Positions 23,396-32,546 of a stretch of DNA of 53,606 bases are shown here, piece after piece (within the stretch, counting starts at the first letter, position 1; each line of letters starts with the position of its first letter). The position numbers and the translations under genes were made by a program. Source of the DNA: an uncultured Lachnospiraceae bacterium (GTDB lineage Bacteria; Bacillota; Clostridia; Lachnospirales; Lachnospiraceae). The notes beneath the pieces were generated by a model. The model did no database searches and had not been told where the DNA came from. It saw only the letters and a list, made by a program, of their open reading frames with translations. Location: the NCBI GenBank assembly GCA_902793995.1, contig CADBFP010000011.1, forward strand, positions 1 through 53,606, written 5' to 3'.

Positions 23396-24610
23396 ATGGA
23401 AAAGGAATTCATTAAGGATATAGAAAAATCTGTCACCCTGAATGTGACCGCCGGGAAGATCGACAGCTTCCGGCAGATTGAAAAGACCCGTGGCACCGTG
23501 CGGGTATATGAAAATGGCTTTGTGGGGGTGGCCGGCTGCCTGGGAGAGCCGGATGAAGCGGCCCTGACGGAAAAGGCGAAGAAGGCTCTGGCTTTTCAGA
23601 TCCCGTATCCGGAAAAGCTGGAGGGAGCTTTGGAGAAGGAGGAAATCCATGAGGAGGAGATCATTCCCGTTCCGGAATTCGTATCCCGCATGCAGGCTTT
23701 CCTGGATAAGCTGGGGGAGCGCTGCCCGAACTTTGCCTTCTCCAATAAAATCCGTCTGACCCATAAGCGGACAGAGTACCGGAATTCCAAGGGCCGCCGG
23801 CTGGTGAGCGGGGAAAAGCGATTCTCTCTGGAGCTGATCGTCCAAAGCCGGGGCTCGGGGAATACCTTTGATACAGGTCTGGGCTGGCAGGGGAATCATT
23901 TTGACGAGGAGGCCCTGCTGGAGCAGTTCGGAAAGGAATATGATGCCTTTTATCAGCCGGCGGAGCTGCCTGCAGGCCGTCTGCCGGTGGTGATGGATCC
24001 CATTTATTTGCTGGGGCGCACCCTGCAGCTTTTTGTGGGGGATCTGTATGTGGCGGGGGCATCCCTTTTAAGCGGCAAACTGGGGGAACAGGTTTTTTCG
24101 GACAAATTGACGGTGAAGGATGATTTGCATCCTGCCACCGCCGGCGCCTGTTTCTTTGATGCGGAGGGCTGCGTCGCGGCAGATTACCGCCCCGCCCTGG
24201 TGGAGAAGGGCGTGCTGAAGGGCCTGCTGACCAATAAGAAGACCGCAGAGCAGTACGGATTGCCAAACCTGGGAACAGCTGATGCCAGCTACGACGGGGT
24301 GCCGGATCTGGGCTTCCATGGCTTGTATTTAGACCCTACGGCGAAAAGTCTGAAGGAGCTGGTGCCGGGCCAGGCGGTATATGTGGTCCTGTCTGAGGGC
24401 GGGAATGCGACCCCGGAGGGACATTTTGCTGCCCCGGTGCAGATGGCGTATTTATTGGAGGATGGGGAGCTGAAGGGCCGCCTGCCCCAGATATCCATCA
24501 GCGGAGATTTCTTTGACATGCTGGGGCAGGATTATCTGGGCACCGTGCGGGATGAGCCCCTGGAAGGGGGTTCCTTAAGCGCCTTTATGATGCAGGTGGA
24601 GCCGGTTTAG
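23396..24610 (+). CDS. tldE: TldE/PmbA-like protease subunit
   Basis: This 404-residue protein is the partner of TldD. It has the same fold but no HExxxH motif; the region around ELPAGRLPVVMDPIYL corresponds to the TldD active-site approach. The C-terminal segment with LSEGGNATPEGHFAAPVQMAY is typical of PmbA. In E. coli the pair processes microcin B17 and degrades CcdA. No RiPP precursor or cyclodehydratase gene is visible here, so a general peptidase role is as likely. It ends in a terminator at 24,641. Confidence 0.9.
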   Translation: MEKEFIKDIEKSVTLNVTAGKIDSFRQIEKTRGTVRVYENGFVGVAGCLGEPDEAALTEKAKKALAFQIPYPEKLEGALEKEEIHEEEIIPVPEFVSRMQAFLDKLGERCPNFAFSNKIRLTHKRTEYRNSKGRRLVSGEKRFSLELIVQSRGSGNTFDTGLGWQGNHFDEEALLEQFGKEYDAFYQPAELPAGRLPVVMDPIYLLGRTLQLFVGDLYVAGASLLSGKLGEQVFSDKLTVKDDLHPATAGACFFDAEGCVAADYRPALVEKGVLKGLLTNKKTAEQYGLPNLGTADASYDGVPDLGFHGLYLDPTAKSLKELVPGQAVYVVLSEGGNATPEGHFAAPVQMAYLLEDGELKGRLPQISISGDFFDMLGQDYLGTVRDEPLEGGSLSAFMMQVEPV

Positions 24611-24640
24611 AAGGGCTTCCTTTAAGAGTATGGTTTCTCG

Positions 24641-24670
24641 AAAAACCCTTGCGCAGGCAGGGGTTTTTTT
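24641..24670 (+). terminator. Terminator after tldE
   Basis: AAAAACCC.TGC pairs with GCA.GGGGTTTTT across a GCAG loop, followed by more T residues. Its loop and 3' arm also carry the -35 box of the next promoter. Confidence 0.75.
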
Positions 24671-24677
24671 GTATGAT
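24649..24677 (+). promoter_or_regulatory. Promoter of the acetoacetate-CoA ligase gene
   Basis: TTGCGC (24649-24654) and TATGAT (24672-24677) are 17 bases apart. AAAGGAG precedes the ATG at 24,719. Confidence 0.55.
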
Positions 24678-24718
24678 ATAAACTGAAGTAATATGCCTTC
24701 ATCTAAAGGAGATCAAAT

Positions 24719-26674
24719 ATGCAGAAATTACTGTGGAAACCTTCGGAGGAAGTGAAAAACAGCTGCCGCATGGCGGATTTTATGCGCTATGTGAATCGGC
24801 GCTGCGGCAAGGATTTTCATGAGTACAAGGAACTCTACGACTGGTCCGTGGAAGAGATCCCCGCCTTCTGGGATGCCCTGTGGCACTATTTCGACATCAT
24901 TGCTTCGAAGCCTTATGAAGCGGTGGTGGATGATTTGAGCAAATTCCCCGGCGCCAAATGGTTTCCCGGCGCGCGCCTCAATTATGCGGAAAATATGCTC
25001 CGCTATATGGATGAGCCAGGGGAAGCCATCACCTTCCGGGGAGAGGATTTCTGCTTTAGCCTTACCAGCCGGAAGGAACTTAAGGAGACGGTGTGGCGCC
25101 TGGCCACGGCGTTCCGAAATGAAGGCATCCGCCCCGGGGATACGGTGGCCGGCTATCTGCCTAACCTGCCCCAGACCATTATGGCCATGCTGGCGGCTGC
25201 GGCGGTGGGGGCCGTTTGGTGTTCCTGCGCTACGGATATCGGCGCCGGGGCTGCGGCGGACCGCCTGGGGCAGACGGAACCCAAAATCCTGGTGACGGCG
25301 GACGGCTACCGCTACAAGGGCAAAACCTTCTCTACCCTGGAAAATGTGAAGGCTCTGGCGGAGCGCATGCCTTCCCTGAAGCGGGTGCTGGTGGTGCATT
25401 ACGCCGGCCAGGAGGAAATTACAGATATTCCCCAGGCGGTCTGGTGGGACCGGTATCTGGCGCCTCTGCCGGAAAGATTTACCTATGAGCAGGTGGAAGC
25501 CTCCCATCCACTCTTTGTTATGTTTTCCTCCGGCACCACCGGCAAGCCCAAGTGTATGGTACAGTCCCATGCGGGCATTCTGGTAAACCAGCTGAAGGAA
25601 TTAACCCTGCATTGCAATATTCAGAAGGGCAGCAAGCTTTGCTATATCACCACCTGTTCCTGGATGATGTGGAACTGGCAGGCGGCGGCTCTGGGCACCG
25701 GGGCAGAACTGGTGCTCTTTGACGGCAACCCTTCCTACCCGGACAACGCTTTGATCTGGAAGATACTGGAAGAGGAAGAAGTGACGGACTTCGGCCTTTC
25801 CGCCAGCTATATTCACATGCTGATTGCCCAGGGCTTCAGCCCGAAGGAGCATGCAGATCTCTCCAAACTCCGGGCCATTTCCCAGACCGGTTCTGCCCTT
25901 TCGGACGCAGGCTGGGACTTTGTTTACCGGGAAATCAAGGAGGATTATCACTTCAATTCCATCGCCGGGGGCACGGACATCAACGGCTGCTTCGGCATTG
26001 GCAATATGATGATCCCGGTGTATGCCGGGGAGCTGGCCGCCATAGGCCTGGGAGAAAAGGTGGAATGCTATGATGAAGCCGGCCGGCCCATCCGGGACAA
26101 GGAAGGGGAACTGGTTTGCGAAAAGCCCATGCCCTCCATGCCTCTGTATTTCTGGAATGACCCGGACGGTGCCCGCTACCACAGTGCCTATTTTGATGTC
26201 TATCCCGGAGTCTGGCGCCACGGGGACTATGTGATCCTCCACGGCAATACCGGCGGCCTGACTTTCTGCGGCCGCAGCGACTCCATCCTAAAGCCTTCCG
26301 GGGTGCGCATCGGAACGGCGGAAATCTATAATATCGTCAATGAAATCCCCGGAGTGGAAGATTCCCTGGCGGTGGGGCAGAATTATCACGGGGACCAGCG
26401 GATCGTCCTCTTTGTGAAATGCCGGCCCGGCGTGAAGCTGGAGGAAGAGCTGATGAAGACCATTAAGACGGCTCTCCGCACCAAAGGCTCCCCCCGGCAT
26501 GTGCCGGCGGTGCTGTTGGAAACGCCGGAGATCCCCACTACCCTAAACGGCAAGAAGGTGGAAGGAGCCGTCACCAATATCCTGAACGGCCGCCCCGTAG
26601 GGAACCGGGATGCCCTCTCCAATCCGGAGAGCCTGGCTTTTTACGAGGCGAAAGCAGCGGAATGGAAGGAATAA
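24719..26674 (+). CDS. Acetoacetate-CoA ligase (acetoacetyl-CoA synthetase)
   Basis: This 651-residue protein has the length and opening of acetoacetyl-CoA synthetases: an ACAS_N domain with PGARLNYAENML, then an AMP-binding domain. The phosphate loop is MFSSGTTGKPKCMVQSH, followed by TTCSWMMWNWQ and the hinge region FCGRSDSILKPSGVRIGTAE. C-terminal TLNGKKVEGAV carries the adenylation lysine. It should convert acetoacetate, ATP and CoA to acetoacetyl-CoA in the cytoplasm. In an anaerobe this may feed butyrate or storage-lipid metabolism, but no thiolase or dehydrogenase gene is adjacent. Confidence 0.93.
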   Translation: MQKLLWKPSEEVKNSCRMADFMRYVNRRCGKDFHEYKELYDWSVEEIPAFWDALWHYFDIIASKPYEAVVDDLSKFPGAKWFPGARLNYAENMLRYMDEPGEAITFRGEDFCFSLTSRKELKETVWRLATAFRNEGIRPGDTVAGYLPNLPQTIMAMLAAAAVGAVWCSCATDIGAGAAADRLGQTEPKILVTADGYRYKGKTFSTLENVKALAERMPSLKRVLVVHYAGQEEITDIPQAVWWDRYLAPLPERFTYEQVEASHPLFVMFSSGTTGKPKCMVQSHAGILVNQLKELTLHCNIQKGSKLCYITTCSWMMWNWQAAALGTGAELVLFDGNPSYPDNALIWKILEEEEVTDFGLSASYIHMLIAQGFSPKEHADLSKLRAISQTGSALSDAGWDFVYREIKEDYHFNSIAGGTDINGCFGIGNMMIPVYAGELAAIGLGEKVECYDEAGRPIRDKEGELVCEKPMPSMPLYFWNDPDGARYHSAYFDVYPGVWRHGDYVILHGNTGGLTFCGRSDSILKPSGVRIGTAEIYNIVNEIPGVEDSLAVGQNYHGDQRIVLFVKCRPGVKLEEELMKTIKTALRTKGSPRHVPAVLLETPEIPTTLNGKKVEGAVTNILNGRPVGNRDALSNPESLAFYEAKAAEWKE

Positions 26675-26702
26675 GAGGGGGGGTGACAAGGAGGGCCATC
26701 TC

Positions 26703-26731
26703 TTGACTTTCCTACCCTTGTCCTCTATATT
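26703..26731 (+). promoter_or_regulatory. Promoter of the zinc-ribbon membrane protein gene
   Basis: TTGACT (26703-26708) and TATATT (26726-26731) are separated by 17 bases, followed by AAAGGAG before the ATG. GACAAGG (26692-26698) and CCTTGTC (26716-26722) form an inverted repeat around the -35 box. Confidence 0.65.
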
Positions 26732-26772
26732 ATACTCGCAGTTTTGTTTTTTACTAAAGGAGATTCCGTCCC

Positions 26773-29127
26773 ATGAGACATTACCAATGCCCGATTTGCG
26801 GGCAGGAACAAGCCTTTCAGGATGACAGAGCCTATGGATTCTGCCAGCGCTGCGGCACGAAGCTGATCCTGAATCAGACGGTGCTTCCGCCGGCAGAGGA
26901 GCCGGCCTGGAATAAGCCCGGCCATTCAGAGGCAGATATGTCCGGAAGACAGGAGCTTCCGAAAGCCGAAAGCCCCGCATCCCTTCCGCTGAAGGAGGAA
27001 AGAACCCCTTCCGCGGCTTCTGCTCCGCATTCCGGGGCGGATTTCGCTGTGCCGGAAGATATGGACGAGGCAGCCCAAGAGCGGGAAGATAAACGCTCCA
27101 CCGCCAAGGCCTGGCTGGTGGGAACCGCGGCGGCGGTGGCCCTGCTGGCGGCGGTGGCCTGCGCGGTGATCTTTTGGATCAAGCCGGCGGCGGATTACAA
27201 TCTGAATATGACCCGCCATAACAGCGGCCAATATGCGGAGGCTATTGAAGGCTTTAAGAACCTGGGGGACTTCAGGGACTCCCGTCATATGGCGGATGTC
27301 TGCCGTCTGGACAAGGCTCTCTGGGAACTGGGGAACGGAAAACTGGCGGATTCCGCGCAAAGTCTGGCCTCTATTGAGGATCCCGAACTGGATACCTCTA
27401 CCTACAATGCCATGGCAGAAGCCCTTGTCAAAAAAAGCCTGATGGGAGAACTGAATTACGATAAAGCGCTGACGGATCTGGCTCTTTTGCCCAAGGGACG
27501 GGCCGGCGATGTGGACAGCAGCTTTTTATACGCCTTCGGCCAAACCCTGGCTGACAAGGATTACGGGCGGGCGGCCTGGGCGCTGGATGCCTTTACTCCC
27601 TATATCAGCGGCCGGGCCCAAGCGGAAACCATGGTGCTGGAGGAGATGGTCAGCCTGATGGACGACGGCCGTTATCAGGATGCCTCCGATCTGAACCATC
27701 ATTTTGCTGCTTTGCTGGAAAACCCGGAGGGGGATGTGATTGCCCGCTTCCGGGAGTTTTTGGAGACGGAAGAGTTTTTCCGGGCAGCGGCTTTGCTGGA
27801 GGTTTTCAAGGAGAAAATAGGCGACCAGGAAAGCCTGGAAATAGAGCTGGAAGAGAAGCTTGATGCCCTGTTGAAAGCAGAAAAGGACGAGAAGGCCATA
27901 GAGCTTTGCTATGCTTTTGAAGCTTTTAAGGATATGAACCCGTTTCTGCAGGAAAAGACATCGGCATTGCTGGCAGAAAACGCCGAAAAAGAAAACTGGG
28001 GCCGCCTGAATGCCATCCTGGACCACTTTGTTCCCTACAACGAGAAGCTGGCGGAAGAGGTGGAGACCATTTTTACAGAGTGTTTGGAACAGCAGTCCTT
28101 CGAGGAAGCGGAGGGGCTTCTGAAGGAACTGGACAGCCCTCTTTTTGACAAGCAGGCCTGGGAGTACGATCTGGCAAAGGCCCTTTGGGAGGCAAAGGAA
28201 CTGGATAAGGCGGAAGTCCATTTCAAAGCCTTAGGGAACTATAAAGACAGCCAGGAAATCGTCACGGAAATCCTGTATCAGCAGATTTTAAAACTCTGGG
28301 ACGAGGGGAAGAACGAAGAGGCGGAGGAGCTGATCAAGAATTTGGGTTCCACGCAGATGGCGGATGAAATTACCAAGGAAGCCAAGCTGCGCTCGGTTCT
28401 GAAGCTGATGGAAAAGGAATTGATGGAGCCGGAGGAGTTCACCAAAGCCTATACCACCCTGTACGGCATCCGTACCCATGACGGCGCTGCGGACAAGCTG
28501 GTGGAGCTGCTGGAAAAATGGGCGGATGTGATCATGCAGGAAAAGGACCGGAAGGCCTATCTGGAAGCCATGAACGGCATGGGCTTTGTTTCCGCCAAGA
28601 ACCGCAGCCATATCTGCCAGTATGTGATCGAAAAGACGGAAGCGCTGGCGGGCCGCAAAAAGGACGGGTCGGCCTGGACGCTGCAGTTTAAGTGGCTGCC
28701 CTACAATGTTTACCGTTTCCTGGAGCAGGTGAGCGATGATACGGGGGTGACCCGTTCCTTTATCACCTTTGCCATGTCCATGGATAAAAAGGAAGTGAAG
28801 ATCGATGTGACGGACATCTGGTATCTCTGGGATGTGCGGGAGGATATCCGGGAACTCAGCGCCAGCAATGAATATCTGATTCTCTTCCTTTCTGGGGTAT
28901 GGAAAACCAAGGACGGCAAGGCGGTGCTGGAGGTCAGCAAGAAAAACAACGAGCATACCGTTTCCTACAATGTGCCGCCTACCAAGCAGGAGGGAAAGAT
29001 CACGGCTTCTCTATTTGGGCTCACCGGTCCCAAGGGAAGGCTCTGTGACATTAAGATTATCGATTACCACACCATTGAACTGACCAATGTGGCGGATGGC
29101 AAGACTTACAAAATGACCAGACCTTGA
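26773..29127 (+). CDS. Zinc-ribbon, single-pass membrane protein with helical repeats
   Basis: This 784-residue protein starts with a zinc ribbon (C6, C9, C24, C27). A disordered acidic/Pro region and one transmembrane helix (about 114-136) follow. The remaining ~650 residues are mostly helical TPR-like units. The motif FKNLGDFRDS near 160 recurs as FKALGNYKDS near 490; such LG.Y.DS repeats are common in Clostridia membrane proteins of unknown function. The last ~120 residues look beta-rich (VKIDVTDIWYLWD...). The zinc ribbon should face the cytoplasm and the repeats the outside. The next gene, a phosphate transporter, starts 16 bases on, so the two are probably cotranscribed. Confidence 0.75.
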   Translation: MRHYQCPICGQEQAFQDDRAYGFCQRCGTKLILNQTVLPPAEEPAWNKPGHSEADMSGRQELPKAESPASLPLKEERTPSAASAPHSGADFAVPEDMDEAAQEREDKRSTAKAWLVGTAAAVALLAAVACAVIFWIKPAADYNLNMTRHNSGQYAEAIEGFKNLGDFRDSRHMADVCRLDKALWELGNGKLADSAQSLASIEDPELDTSTYNAMAEALVKKSLMGELNYDKALTDLALLPKGRAGDVDSSFLYAFGQTLADKDYGRAAWALDAFTPYISGRAQAETMVLEEMVSLMDDGRYQDASDLNHHFAALLENPEGDVIARFREFLETEEFFRAAALLEVFKEKIGDQESLEIELEEKLDALLKAEKDEKAIELCYAFEAFKDMNPFLQEKTSALLAENAEKENWGRLNAILDHFVPYNEKLAEEVETIFTECLEQQSFEEAEGLLKELDSPLFDKQAWEYDLAKALWEAKELDKAEVHFKALGNYKDSQEIVTEILYQQILKLWDEGKNEEAEELIKNLGSTQMADEITKEAKLRSVLKLMEKELMEPEEFTKAYTTLYGIRTHDGAADKLVELLEKWADVIMQEKDRKAYLEAMNGMGFVSAKNRSHICQYVIEKTEALAGRKKDGSAWTLQFKWLPYNVYRFLEQVSDDTGVTRSFITFAMSMDKKEVKIDVTDIWYLWDVREDIRELSASNEYLILFLSGVWKTKDGKAVLEVSKKNNEHTVSYNVPPTKQEGKITASLFGLTGPKGRLCDIKIIDYHTIELTNVADGKTYKMTRP

Positions 29128-29143
29128 GGAGGCTGATACACTT

Positions 29144-30781
29144 ATGGATTTGACCAATATACTTTCCTTTTTGGGAGGCGTGGGTCTGTTCCTCTACGGC
29201 ATGAGCATTATGTCCAGCGGACTGAAGAATGCGGCCGGAGAGAAAATGCGGATTATTTTAGAGAAAGTGGCCGGCAGGAAGGTGCTGGCCATTTTCAGTG
29301 GGATTCTGGTGACGGTGCTGATTCAAAGCTCCTCTGCCACGGATATGATGGTAATCGGCTTCGTGGATTCGGCACTGATGAGTCTTCAGCAGGCCGTGGG
29401 GGTCATTATGGGGGCCAATATCGGTACCACCGTCACGGCTCAGATTACCGCCTTTAACTTGGTGGCTTTTGCGCCTCTCATTCTTTTTGCCGGGGTAGTG
29501 CTGGCGGTATTTGTCAAAAAGAATACCCTGCGGCATATCGGCCATATCATCCTGGGCTTCGGCATGCTTTTTGTAGGCATCGGCATCCTGAAGGCGGCCA
29601 TTGCGCCCCTGTCGCAAAGCCGGGAGTTTGTGGAGACTCTGGAGCTGCTCTCTCATCCGGCTCTGGGAATTCTATTCGGTTTCCTCTTTACCTCCCTTTT
29701 GCAGAGTTCTTCTTCTTCCATCGTAATTTTCCAGGCCTTTGCCGTGGAAGGGCTCCTGACATATGAGGAGTGTATGTTTCTGGCCATCGGCGCAGCGGTG
29801 GGTTCCGTAACCCCGAACCTGCTGGCCTCTCTCACCACCGGACGGAACGGCAAGCGGACGGCTTTGCTGAATCTGTATTTTAATCTGATCCGGGCGGCGC
29901 TGCTGACGGCCCTGGTGCTGCTGTTTCCCGCGATTCCCCGCTGGATCCAGAGTCTGTCGCCCCAGGATATTGCCCGGCAGGTGGCCAATACTCATACCCT
30001 CTTTGCCATCTTTGCGGTGCTGGTGATAGCCCCTTTCTCCTCCCTTTTGGTGAAGGCCGCTCAAAAGACATTGCCTCTTTTGCCGGCAGAGCAGCAGGCC
30101 CTGGAAGACAGGCAGCTGAAGTATCTGTCCACCGTCAGCGTAAAGAGCATTCCCGCTGTGGCTATGCGGCAGGCGGCTTTGGAAGTGGTCCGTATGGGGC
30201 GCATGGCCCGGGAAAACCTGGAAACCGCCATGGAATACTTTTTCCACTTTAACCGGCAGGAGCTCTTTGATCAGGTGGAGGAACGGGAAGAAACGGTGGA
30301 TTATCTGAATAAGGTGATAGAAGATAAACTGGTGGAGCTGCGGGCGCTGCAGCTTTCGGACCGGGATGTGTTCCGCCTTTCCCGTATGGTACTGGTAGTA
30401 TCCAATTTTGAGCGGATTAGTGATTATGCGGAAAACATTATCGAATTCGGCGAACGGCTGAAAAATGCCAAGGTACGGCTTTCGGCAGAAGCAGAGCAGG
30501 AATTGCAGCAAATGTGCGAAGCGGTCAAGGAGGTGCTGGACCTGGCAATCCGGATTTTTGAGGAGGAGCGTTTCGATCTGCTGCCCCAGGCGGAAGCCAT
30601 AGAGGCCCGGGTGGACGAGATGGAAGAACGCTTTGTGCAGAATCATGTAGATCGGCTGATGAAAGGACAATGCGACCCCCTGGGGGGCGTGATTTTTGCG
30701 GATTTATGCACCAATCTGGAACGCTGCAGCGACCAGGCTATCAACATTGCCACCGCCTTGGTAAAGGAAGAAGTGGCTTAA
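29144..30781 (+). CDS. Na/Pi-cotransporter family protein with PhoU-like tail
   Basis: This 545-residue protein has about eight hydrophobic helices in two inverted units. Each unit is marked by the family's QSSS signature (LIQSSSATDMMV at 60 and LLQSSSSSIVIF at 186). Residues ~340-545 are a PhoU-like helical bundle (REEETVDYLNKVIEDKLVEL..., ISDYAENI). It is related to eukaryotic NaPi-II and bacterial NptA/YjbB. Sodium-coupled phosphate uptake or export is likely, with the PhoU part sensing or gating. AGGAGG supports the ATG. Its stop codon overlaps that of the convergent GH3 gene. Confidence 0.92.
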   Translation: MDLTNILSFLGGVGLFLYGMSIMSSGLKNAAGEKMRIILEKVAGRKVLAIFSGILVTVLIQSSSATDMMVIGFVDSALMSLQQAVGVIMGANIGTTVTAQITAFNLVAFAPLILFAGVVLAVFVKKNTLRHIGHIILGFGMLFVGIGILKAAIAPLSQSREFVETLELLSHPALGILFGFLFTSLLQSSSSSIVIFQAFAVEGLLTYEECMFLAIGAAVGSVTPNLLASLTTGRNGKRTALLNLYFNLIRAALLTALVLLFPAIPRWIQSLSPQDIARQVANTHTLFAIFAVLVIAPFSSLLVKAAQKTLPLLPAEQQALEDRQLKYLSTVSVKSIPAVAMRQAALEVVRMGRMARENLETAMEYFFHFNRQELFDQVEEREETVDYLNKVIEDKLVELRALQLSDRDVFRLSRMVLVVSNFERISDYAENIIEFGERLKNAKVRLSAEAEQELQQMCEAVKEVLDLAIRIFEEERFDLLPQAEAIEARVDEMEERFVQNHVDRLMKGQCDPLGGVIFADLCTNLERCSDQAINIATALVKEEVA

Positions 30782-32349
30782 GGGGCGGCGGTGCTGCCGC
30801 TTTCCGAGGCCGGGGCTTCTGCCCCGGCTTCTGTTTGTGAGGGGACTTCCGTTTCAGACCAGGCTTCTGTCCTGGATTCGGCTTCTGCCGGGGATTCGCT
30901 TTCCGGCGCTGCCCAAGGAGTGGTTTCCGGCGCTGTCCAAGTGGTCTCCGGCGCTGTCCAAGGAGTGGTTTCCGGCTCGGCAGGCAAGGCCTGCTCAATC
31001 AATCCGTATTGCACCTTCAGCTTCAGCACCCGCAATACGCTTTCGTTGACACGCTCCCAGCTGAGCTTTCCCTCCTGAATGGCACCCAGCAGAAAGTCCA
31101 CGCATTCTACCAGCTTCTCCGGCTGCCCGGCGGGACAAAGCAATAAATCGCAGCCGGCCAGCAAGGCCTTCAGGCAGGCTTCTCCGCCGGCACTGATGGA
31201 GGTGACACCGGTCATTTCCAGAGAGTCGGTGATAATCAATCCTTCAAAGCCCAGTTCTTCCCGCAGGATCTCCGTGAGAATCTTATGGGAGAAGGTGGCA
31301 ATATTTTCCTTGTCGATGCTCGGTACCAGCAAATGTCCGGTCATGACCATGTCTGCGCCGGCCTTGATGCCCGCCGCAAAGGGGAGAAATTCTTCTTTTC
31401 GCAGCTGAGCCAGGTTTTTGCTGACCATGGCCGTATGATCGTGGGAGTCTTCCAGGGTATCCCCGTGGCCGGGGAAATGTTTAAGGGTGCAGATGGCGCC
31501 GCCTTCGTGGAAACCTTCGACGGCCGCTTCCACCAGACGGGCTGCCTTTTTAAAATCGTCGCTGTAAGCCCGTTCCCCTATCACCTTGTTTTCCGGATTG
31601 GACCATACATCCGCTACCGGCGCAAAATCCGTATTAAAGCCGAAACGGCTGATATCCTTCGCCAGAGTCAGGGCGTTGATCCGGGCTTTCTCCGGCCCGT
31701 CCCCCCGGTAGGTGTACATATTTTTGATGGGGGTGGTTCCCATGGTCTGCATTATGCGGCTGACCCGGCCCCCTTCTTCGTCTACGCAGATAAAAAGAGG
31801 CAGTGTGGAAGCATCCTGATGCCCTTCTACCAGAGATGAGAGCTGTTCTTTATCTGCCATATTCTTGGCTTGATACAGAATACCGGCCACAGGCTTGGAC
31901 GAAAGCTCCTGATTATCCGGCACCAGCACCGGATTGTCCCAGCAAATAGCCTCCGGCAGGACAATCATCAGCTGAAACAGTTTGGAACGGCCGTCCATCC
32001 GGTCCAGATAGGCCTGGGCCACTTCCTCCGGGGAAGGACCGGGCTCCGTGCTTTCCTCCGTTCCGCTGCTCTCTACACTGTTTTCCTCCGTGGCGGGAGG
32101 GGCGGTGCTTTCCGCGGTGGTGGTGACAGGGGGCGTGGTGGAAGGTTTCGCAGTAGCGGCGGGGGTACTTTCAGCAGTAGAAGCAGGTGCTTCTGTGGTA
32201 GAAGGGGGAATCCACCATTGGCTCTCCACGCCGGGCAGGGTGCTGTCTGCATGATGGGTCGTAGGGCTGCCGTTGATGACGCAACCCGTCAGAGAAAGAA
32301 AAAGACAGAGAGCACACAATATGGTTAAGCAGCGGCGCAGGCGTGCCAT
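30778..32349 (-). CDS. Glycoside hydrolase family 3 lipoprotein (NagZ-like)
   Basis: This 523-residue protein has a signal peptide with lipobox LTGC (Cys23). A Ser/Thr/Pro/Glu linker (about 45-108) precedes a GH3 domain. KHFPGHGDT (290-298) with the following DSHDH provides the His/Asp acid-base of NagZ-type enzymes, and ITDSLEM carries nucleophile Asp375. It should release beta-linked N-acetylglucosamine, for example from muropeptides, at the cell surface. The last ~65 residues are a second low-complexity tail rich in PETT, WTAP and Ser/Glu. AAGGAG lies seven bases before the ATG. An open frame continues 40 codons upstream but crosses the promoter region. Confidence 0.9.
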   Translation of the reverse strand: MARLRRCLTILCALCLFLSLTGCVINGSPTTHHADSTLPGVESQWWIPPSTTEAPASTAESTPAATAKPSTTPPVTTTAESTAPPATEENSVESSGTEESTEPGPSPEEVAQAYLDRMDGRSKLFQLMIVLPEAICWDNPVLVPDNQELSSKPVAGILYQAKNMADKEQLSSLVEGHQDASTLPLFICVDEEGGRVSRIMQTMGTTPIKNMYTYRGDGPEKARINALTLAKDISRFGFNTDFAPVADVWSNPENKVIGERAYSDDFKKAARLVEAAVEGFHEGGAICTLKHFPGHGDTLEDSHDHTAMVSKNLAQLRKEEFLPFAAGIKAGADMVMTGHLLVPSIDKENIATFSHKILTEILREELGFEGLIITDSLEMTGVTSISAGGEACLKALLAGCDLLLCPAGQPEKLVECVDFLLGAIQEGKLSWERVNESVLRVLKLKVQYGLIEQALPAEPETTPWTAPETTWTAPETTPWAAPESESPAEAESRTEAWSETEVPSQTEAGAEAPASESGSTAAP

Positions 32350-32416
32350 GGAAATCTCCTTCCGGGAAAGAAACGGTTCCGCGTCGGAACCGATAGGACC
32401 GATACAATACTCCTGA

Positions 32417-32445
32417 ATTATAATAAATGAGGCCGTAAATTGCAA
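32417..32445 (-). promoter_or_regulatory. Promoter of the GH3 lipoprotein gene
   Basis: On the minus strand TTGCAA (32445-32440) and TATAAT (32422-32417) are 17 bases apart, about 70 bases before the start codon. Confidence 0.7.
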
Positions 32446-32450
32446 GAATC

Positions 32451-32479
32451 TTGACGAAAAGAAAAGCATGAATTATACT
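32451..32479 (+). promoter_or_regulatory. Promoter of prfC
   Basis: TTGACG (32451-32456) and TATACT (32474-32479) have a 17-base spacer. Its -35 box lies five bases from that of the divergent GH3 promoter, so the two promoters are back to back and may share regulation or compete for polymerase. Confidence 0.75.
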
Positions 32480-32546
32480 CTATATGGTAGACCAAGGCCG
32501 CGGAACGGCCAGATGTTGGCCCTAAAGGGGCTTTTAGGAGAAAGAA

